The notes below the pieces were generated by a model. It was not told the DNA's origin. It saw only the letters and a program-made list of their open reading frames with translations, and ran no database searches. The position numbers and the translations under genes are program-made. A stretch of 26,057 nucleotides of DNA from an uncultured Collinsella sp. (GTDB lineage Bacteria > Actinomycetota > Coriobacteriia > Coriobacteriales > Coriobacteriaceae), in the NCBI GenBank assembly GCA_900549655.1, contig UROZ01000017.1, positions 1 to 26,057 of the forward strand, written 5' to 3'. Positions 21,773 through 26,057 of this stretch are shown piece after piece (the stretch's first letter is position 1; each line of letters starts with the position of its first letter).

Positions 21773-22474
21773 GTGGGCGAACCGAAGATCGTGGTGGTCG
21801 ACTACCACAAGGGCAATCTGTCGAGCGTCGTGCGCGGGCTTGCGCGCGCCGGTGCCGTTGCCTGCACGTCGGACGTTCCGGAGCAGATTCGTAACGCCGA
21901 CGGCTTGGTCATCCCGGGCGTGGGCGCGTTCTACGACGCGATCGCCTTTATGCGTGAGAGCGGCGAGGCAGACGCGGTGCTCGATGCCGTGGCCGCCGGA
22001 ACTCCGCTGCTCGGCATCTGCCTGGGCCTTCAGCTGTTTTTTGAGCGCGGCAACGAGGGCGTTCCTGCGAGCGAGAGCGCGGTCGCCGACGGCAACGCCT
22101 CCGAGCGGGCCGGTGTCCTCTGGGTCGATGGCCTGGGTATTATGCGCGGTTCGTGCACGCGCCTGGAGTCGAGCCGCCTGAAGGTGCCGCACGTGGGCTG
22201 GGACCAGGTGCACATGACGCCCGCCGGTGCGGCCGATCCGCTGCTTACTGGTTTTGCCGAGGGTGCCAACATGTACTTCACCCACAGCTACGCGGTGGCC
22301 GACGATTCCGATGCCGCCGATGTGCTGGCGCGCACGCACTATACGCGGAGCTTCCCGTGCATCGTGCGCCATGGCAACGTGTGGGGTTGCCAGTTCCATC
22401 CCGAGAAATCCTCCGCGCTGGGTCAGCGCATCCTTAAGAACTTCGTCAACATCGTCGAGGAGGCCGGCCGATGA
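21773..22474 (+). CDS. hisH: Imidazole glycerol phosphate synthase, glutaminase subunit
   Basis: Glutamine amidotransferase subunit that feeds ammonia to HisF. With the GTG start at 21773 it is 233 aa. Class I triad visible: nucleophile C83 in LLGICLGLQLFF, and H209 and E211 in GCQFHPEKS; oxyanion region PGVGAF. A stretch at about 93-112 (GNEGVPASESAVADGNASER) looks like a species-specific insertion. Upstream in-frame residues back to 21680 are encoded by the inverted-repeat element and are unlike HisH. The gene ends ATGA, sharing 4 nt with hisA, so the two are translationally coupled. Confidence 0.94.
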   Translation: MGEPKIVVVDYHKGNLSSVVRGLARAGAVACTSDVPEQIRNADGLVIPGVGAFYDAIAFMRESGEADAVLDAVAAGTPLLGICLGLQLFFERGNEGVPASESAVADGNASERAGVLWVDGLGIMRGSCTRLESSRLKVPHVGWDQVHMTPAGAADPLLTGFAEGANMYFTHSYAVADDSDAADVLARTHYTRSFPCIVRHGNVWGCQFHPEKSSALGQRILKNFVNIVEEAGR

Positions 22475-23214
22475 TCCTGTTTCCCGCAATCGATCTGATC
22501 GGCGGCAAGGTCGTGCGCCTGGAGCGCGGCGACCGGAGTCGCTGCAAGGTATATTCCGACGACCCCGTGGCCGTTGCTCGCTCGTTTGCCGAGCAGGGCG
22601 CAAGCTGGGTGCACGTCGTCGACCTGTCCGCTGCCTTTGGCGAGGACGAGGACACATGCGCTGCCAACTCGGCGGCGATTAAGGCCATCTGCGGCGTCAA
22701 CGGTCTGTCCGTGGACGTGGGCGGCGGCGTCCGCTCGCTCGCGCGCATCGACGAGTTGGCCGGCTACGGTGCGCGCCGCATCGCACTAGGCACGGTGCTC
22801 GTGACCGAGCCGGGTTTTGCCGAGGTGGCGGCCCAAGGCTTTGGCGAGCTGTTGGTGGCAGATATTGCCGCACGCGACGGCCAGGTCAAGGTGAATGGCT
22901 GGCGTGACGGCGCGGGCGTGGCGCTCGACGACGCCGTGGCGCAGCTTTCCGAGCTGGGTTTTAAGCATCTGGTGTATACCGACATTGCGCGCGATGGCAT
23001 GCAGGCGGGCATCGATGTGGCGGCGTATCGCCATGTGGCCGAGGTCGCGGGCTTTCCCGTCGTGGCATCGGGTGGCATCTCGACGCTCGACGACATCCTC
23101 GCGCTGGCCGCAGTGCGTGAGGGCGCGATTGAAGGTGCCATTACCGGTCGCGCGCTCTACGAGGGCAACTTTACGCTGGTACAGGCGCTGACCGCCGCCC
23201 GAGGGGAGGAGTAG
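22471..23214 (+). CDS. hisA: ProFAR isomerase (phosphoribosylformimino-5-aminoimidazole carboxamide ribotide isomerase)
   Basis: TIM-barrel isomerase converting ProFAR to PRFAR. 247 aa, normal length. Catalytic acid/base residues D8 (FPAIDLIGG) and D131 (VADIAARDG), with T170-D171 (VYTDIARDG) and the phosphate-binding motifs DVGGGVRS and SGGISTLDD. Half-barrel duplication is visible in the repeated DIARDG-like segments. Start overlaps the hisH stop by 4 nt (ATGA). hisF follows after 3 nt. Confidence 0.95.
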   Translation: MILFPAIDLIGGKVVRLERGDRSRCKVYSDDPVAVARSFAEQGASWVHVVDLSAAFGEDEDTCAANSAAIKAICGVNGLSVDVGGGVRSLARIDELAGYGARRIALGTVLVTEPGFAEVAAQGFGELLVADIAARDGQVKVNGWRDGAGVALDDAVAQLSELGFKHLVYTDIARDGMQAGIDVAAYRHVAEVAGFPVVASGGISTLDDILALAAVREGAIEGAITGRALYEGNFTLVQALTAARGEE

Positions 23215-23217
23215 CCC

Positions 23218-24000
23218 ATGCTTACCAAACGTGTGATTCCCTGCCTGGACGTCAAGGACGGCCGTGTGGTCAAGGGCGTCAACTTTGTGAGCTTGCGCGA
23301 TGCGGGCGATCCGGTGGAGCTGGCGCGCGCCTACGACCGCGAGGGTGCGGACGAGGTCGTCTTCTTGGACATTACCGCCACGAGCGACAACCGTGCGACG
23401 ACCATCGAGATGGCGGCGCATGCGGCCGAGGAGCTAGCCATTCCCTATACCGTGGGCGGCGGTTTTCGCGACCTGGCGGGCATGCGCACCATGGTTGCAG
23501 CCGGTGCCGACAAGGTGTCGCTCAACTCTGCCGCCGTGCGCGACCCGTCGCTGATTAGCCAGGCTGCCGCGGCGTTTGGTAGCCAGGCCGTGGTCGTGGC
23601 GATCGATGCCAAGCGCGTCGGTTTGCCCGGCGCATCTGGTGCCGACAAGTGGGAGGTCTTCACGGCGGGCGGCCGCAACGCCACGGGCATCGACGCGGTG
23701 GCGTGGGCCGAGGAGGCGGCTCGTCGCGGCGCCGGCGAGATCCTGCTCACCAGTATGGACCGCGACGGCACCAAGGCGGGCTTCGACCTGGCGCTCACCC
23801 GCGCCGTGGCGCGCGCGGTGCCAATCCCCGTCATCGCGAGCGGTGGCGTGGGCACGCTCGAGCATTTCGCTGAGGGCGTGATCGAGGGCGAGGCCGATGC
23901 CGTGCTGGCGGCGAGCGTCTTTCACTTTGGAACCTTCAGCATTCGCGAAGTCAAAGAGTACATGGCATCTCAAGGTATTCCTGTGAGGTTGGACTTCTAA
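23218..24000 (+). CDS. hisF: Imidazole glycerol phosphate synthase, cyclase subunit
   Basis: TIM-barrel cyclase that uses ammonia channelled from HisH to turn PRFAR into imidazole glycerol-phosphate and AICAR. 260 aa. Catalytic D11 in VIPCLDVKDGRVVKG and the second Asp in VVVAIDAKRVG are present, with TSMDRDGTKAGFD and the phosphate motifs VGGGFRD and ASGGVGTLEHF. The ATG at 23218 has GGAGGAG within the last hisA codons. The stop is followed by a 94-nt imperfect palindrome before hisI. Confidence 0.96.
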   Translation: MLTKRVIPCLDVKDGRVVKGVNFVSLRDAGDPVELARAYDREGADEVVFLDITATSDNRATTIEMAAHAAEELAIPYTVGGGFRDLAGMRTMVAAGADKVSLNSAAVRDPSLISQAAAAFGSQAVVVAIDAKRVGLPGASGADKWEVFTAGGRNATGIDAVAWAEEAARRGAGEILLTSMDRDGTKAGFDLALTRAVARAVPIPVIASGGVGTLEHFAEGVIEGEADAVLAASVFHFGTFSIREVKEYMASQGIPVRLDF

Positions 24001-24009
24001 TGCTGCGGC

Positions 24010-24103
24010 TTGCCCAGGCACCGCATCTTGCCGCTCAAACCGTCGCTCGCGTACCAAAGTACGCGTCGCTCCTCTTTCGCGGCAACCTGCGGCACCTGGA
24101 CAA
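24010..24103. repeat. Imperfect inverted-repeat element between hisF and hisI
   Basis: Two 45-nt arms (24010-24054 and 24059-24103) with a 4-nt loop; 30 of 45 positions are complementary. The inner CGCGTAC-CAAA-GTACGCG is perfect and the outer TTG-CCAGG-CCGCA-TTGCCGC blocks are matched. No similarity to the element between hisB and hisH. An open frame from 24010 runs through it into hisI but is not HisI-like. Confidence 0.75.
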
Positions 24104-24147
24104 CCCTCGCCGACCTGTGGGGTTTCGTTTATGACTTGGGAGAAATG

Positions 24148-24477
24148 ATGACTGAGGTAATAGAAGCGTCTGATCTTACGTACGACGCCCGTGGGCTGAT
24201 TCCTTGTGTGGTTCAGCAGTATGACACCAGCGAGGTGCTTATGGTTGCTTGGATGAACGAGGAGTCGGTGGGGCTGACGCTCAAGACCGGTACCACATGG
24301 TTTTGGAGCCGCAGCCGCCAGGAGCTCTGGAACAAGGGCGCGACGAGCGGCAACATGCAAGAGGTCAAGGAGCTCTGGGCCGACTGCGATAGCGATACGC
24401 TGCTGGTCAAGGTCGACTCGCCGGGTCCGGCCTGCCATACCGGCAACCGTACCTGCTTCTTTAAGAAACTCGCGTAG
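24148..24477 (+). CDS. hisI: Phosphoribosyl-AMP cyclohydrolase
   Basis: Zinc and Mg enzyme opening the adenine ring of PR-AMP, third step of the pathway. 109 aa, monofunctional. Motifs: WFWSRSRQELWNKGATSGN, the Mg site DCDSDTLLVKV and the zinc cysteines in ACHTGNRTCFF. GGGAG lies 5 nt before the ATG at 24148; the ATG at 24145 is too close to it. The gene is separate from hisE, whereas the two are fused in many bacteria. Confidence 0.94.
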   Translation: MTEVIEASDLTYDARGLIPCVVQQYDTSEVLMVAWMNEESVGLTLKTGTTWFWSRSRQELWNKGATSGNMQEVKELWADCDSDTLLVKVDSPGPACHTGNRTCFFKKLA

Positions 24478-24523
24478 GGCGGGCGCTCGGCTAAGCGCTT
24501 GGCCAACCAGAAAGGATTGAACC

Positions 24524-24841
24524 ATGGGTGTGCGCACCGCGAATGTTCAGGATGGAAATATCGGCGAGACGCTGACGGGGCTGGCCGAGGTGATTCATGG
24601 TCGTCGCGACGCGTCGCCGCAGGAGAGCTATACCGCTCGTCTGCTGACCGACGTCGAGGATGAACTGCTCAAGAAGCTTGCCGAGGAGGCGAGCGAGGTC
24701 ATCATGGCCTGTAAGGATAACGACCACGATCACATTCGCTACGAGGCCGGCGACCTGGTCTACCACCTGCTCGTGACGCTCGAGCGCTACGGCATCACCC
24801 TCGACGAGCTTGCCGGCGAACTCAACGCCCGCCGCCATTAG
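24524..24841 (+). CDS. hisE: Phosphoribosyl-ATP pyrophosphohydrolase
   Basis: Second step of histidine synthesis, hydrolysing PR-ATP to PR-AMP and pyrophosphate. 105 aa, an all-helical MazG-like fold. The metal-binding helices read KLAEEASEVIMACKD and RYEAGDLVYHLLVTLE, with the acidic EExxE and ExxD pattern. Start ATG at 24524 has AAAGGA upstream. Last gene of the operon; the convergent PHP gene ends 27 nt away and no terminator is visible between them. Confidence 0.94.
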   Translation: MGVRTANVQDGNIGETLTGLAEVIHGRRDASPQESYTARLLTDVEDELLKKLAEEASEVIMACKDNDHDHIRYEAGDLVYHLLVTLERYGITLDELAGELNARRH

Positions 24842-24868
24842 TCATTGGGGACGTTCTTAAACGACCAG

Positions 24869-25780
24869 TTAGGCGAGGGGCGTGGATTCCCATTCGCCGG
24901 TGGCGTGGGGGATGTCGAAGGTTCGATAACCGCAGTCGTAGGCGTGCGCCTGGGCCTCGCGGATGTTCCAGCAGATATCGCAGGCGCGGTGCGCGTCCGA
25001 GCCAAAGGTGATCGGCACTTCGGCATGGGCAAAGCAGCGCAAAAGACCGGTTGCGGGGTAGTAGTCGCCCAAGCCCTTGCGCGGCGCGGCCGTCGAGACC
25101 TCAACGCGGCGGCCCGTATCGTGCGCGCACTCTGCCATCTGCTGCCAAAACGGTGCGGGGTCAAAATCGGGCGCAAAGCCTTCCTTCGAAAAGCGCATGA
25201 CCAGGTCGGGGTGAGCCATCACATCAAAGTTGAGCGGGCTCTCGCAGGCGCGGCACCAGTCATCGACATAGCGCTCCCACACGCCGCGTACCCCCAGGTT
25301 TTCCCAAACGTGCAGGTTGGTGTCATCGTCGATCCAGCCGCAAAGGGAATCGGGCGTATCGGGACGAGCGACGTCCTCCGTTCCCGCCGTACCCGCGGCA
25401 CCGGCCATGATATCGCCTGGGTTGCCAATCCAGTGCACACTGCCCAGGCGCACGACGGCGCCCTGGGACCAGCGCTCAACCAAAGGCTCGCAGCCCTCGT
25501 ACCAATCGCATTCGAAACCGTAGATAAAGGTGAGTTCTGGCGCAATCTGAGCGGCAAGATTGCGAGCGTCCTCAAAAGCCAGACGATGCGCCGGGAGGTC
25601 ACCCTCAGTAACCTGCACCTCGCAGTTAGCATCCATGCTGGCGGGCAGGGTGAGATGGTCGGTCGAAACCATGACGCGGCAGCCGACCGCAGCAGCGGCA
25701 CGGACGTTGTCCTCAAACGAGGCATGCCCGTCCGAAAACGAGGTGTGGGTATGGCAATCGACCAGCGGGCACATGGGCAT
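24869..25780 (-). CDS. PHP-domain phosphatase, probable histidinol-phosphatase (HisK type)
   Basis: Predicted 303-aa cytoplasmic metal-dependent phosphoesterase of the PHP family. Metal ligands are visible: H10 and H12 in DCHTHTSFSDGHA, STDH, YGFECDWY, GSVHWI, MAHPDL and FGSDAH. The order matches HisK-type histidinol-phosphate phosphatases, which replace the phosphatase domain absent from monofunctional HisB. It lies convergent to hisE with a 27-nt gap, so it neighbours but is not part of the his operon. The ATG at 25780 has GGAG 5 nt upstream; an ATG two codons later is possible. One departure from typical members is EVST where an E-x-N motif is common. It could instead act on another phosphate ester, but pathway context favours histidinol-phosphate. 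The gene symbol hisK is likely but not asserted. Confidence 0.8.
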   Translation of the reverse strand: MPMCPLVDCHTHTSFSDGHASFEDNVRAAAAVGCRVMVSTDHLTLPASMDANCEVQVTEGDLPAHRLAFEDARNLAAQIAPELTFIYGFECDWYEGCEPLVERWSQGAVVRLGSVHWIGNPGDIMAGAAGTAGTEDVARPDTPDSLCGWIDDDTNLHVWENLGVRGVWERYVDDWCRACESPLNFDVMAHPDLVMRFSKEGFAPDFDPAPFWQQMAECAHDTGRRVEVSTAAPRKGLGDYYPATGLLRCFAHAEVPITFGSDAHRACDICWNIREAQAHAYDCGYRTFDIPHATGEWESTPLA

Positions 25781-25908
25781 AGCGGCTCCTTTGCGTCAAG
25801 CGAATCCGCTTCATTGTAATGGCGCAGCTCTCAACACGCCGGGCACGCCGGGGATCGAAATCGATTGGAAAGGTTGCGCGGCGCGTGGTGCGGCCTCGCT
25901 TGCTCTCA

Positions 25909-25973
25909 AAACGTGTACGTCAGCCTCCAAAACCGACAAAAAATGACATGTTTGGAGGCTGACGTACACGTTT
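25909..25973. repeat. 23-bp perfect inverted repeat downstream of the window's last gene
   Basis: Arms at 25909-25931 and 25951-25973 are exactly complementary, with a 19-nt centre. The core of the left arm is ACGTGTACGTCAGCCTCC. It lies upstream of the PHP gene (about 130 nt from its start) in a gap with no credible gene. There is no T run at either side, so a terminator is unlikely. It belongs to a different sequence family from the two palindromes in the his operon. Confidence 0.8.
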
Positions 25974-26057
25974 GGATGGGGGCGAGGGCGGCGACGGACG
26001 AAAGTCACGCCTGTGCCACGTCCGATGTGCTAGCGTTTGGGTGAACAAAACGAGCCC

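Noticed and set aside
24845..25819. 324-codon plus-strand frame
   Set aside because: Antisense shadow of the PHP-domain phosphatase, whose metal-binding motifs are intact on the minus strand.
25811..26008. 65-codon minus-strand frame
   Set aside because: It spans the perfect inverted repeat and has no recognisable content.

Overview
The window is high-GC bacterial chromosome carrying core amino-acid metabolism. The gene set (type III glutamine synthetase, a HisZ-HisG fusion, a short MetH with a separate reactivation protein, MMPL plus a heptad-repeat secreted protein) fits a monoderm anaerobic gut actinobacterium of the Coriobacteriia, most likely Collinsella or a close relative. The taxon is inferred from protein recall and composition; no database search was run.

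Region 1 (73-8003, minus strand) is a methionine/one-carbon cluster. In transcription order it holds metF, a stand-alone B12-dependent methionine synthase reactivation protein, a DNA cytosine methyltransferase, a probable restriction endonuclease of DUF4928 type, metH, and a UPF0210 (PFL-like) protein. The methyltransferase/endonuclease pair (4094-6230) is visibly more AT-rich than its surroundings. It sits between two halves of one enzyme system: MetH ends after its B12 domain, and the reactivation domain is the separate gene on the far side of the pair. MetF makes methyl-folate, MetH uses it to make methionine, and the reactivation protein rescues oxidised cobalamin.

Region 2 (8004-10580) has a metF/glnN divergent intergenic region with an operator-like palindrome and a leader of three successive hairpins, then glnN (glutamine synthetase III) and a strong intrinsic terminator.

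Region 3 (about 10590-11640) is an IS200/IS605-type insertion with hairpin ends and an atypical codon bias. Beside it is a cluster of degenerate REP-like palindromes; a further copy lies near 16440.

Region 4 (11688-16345, minus strand) is a two-gene operon: an MMPL/RND transporter followed by a large secreted protein with X-X-X-Leu-X-X-Gly heptad repeats.

Region 5 (16670-24841, plus strand) is a histidine operon: hisZG (fused)-hisD-hisC-hisB-hisH-hisA-hisF-hisI-hisE. Two long inverted-repeat elements interrupt it, one between hisB and hisH and one between hisF and hisI. The one missing step, histinol-phosphate dephosphorylation, is probably supplied by a convergent PHP-domain phosphatase gene (24869-25780). 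A third, unrelated 23-bp perfect inverted repeat lies beyond it, at 25909-25973.

The most unusual points are the restriction-modification pair inserted inside the methionine synthase operon with reading-frame overlaps, the HisZ-HisG fusion with a three-cysteine motif in its HisG half, the three-hairpin glnN leader, and several different families of intergenic palindromic elements.
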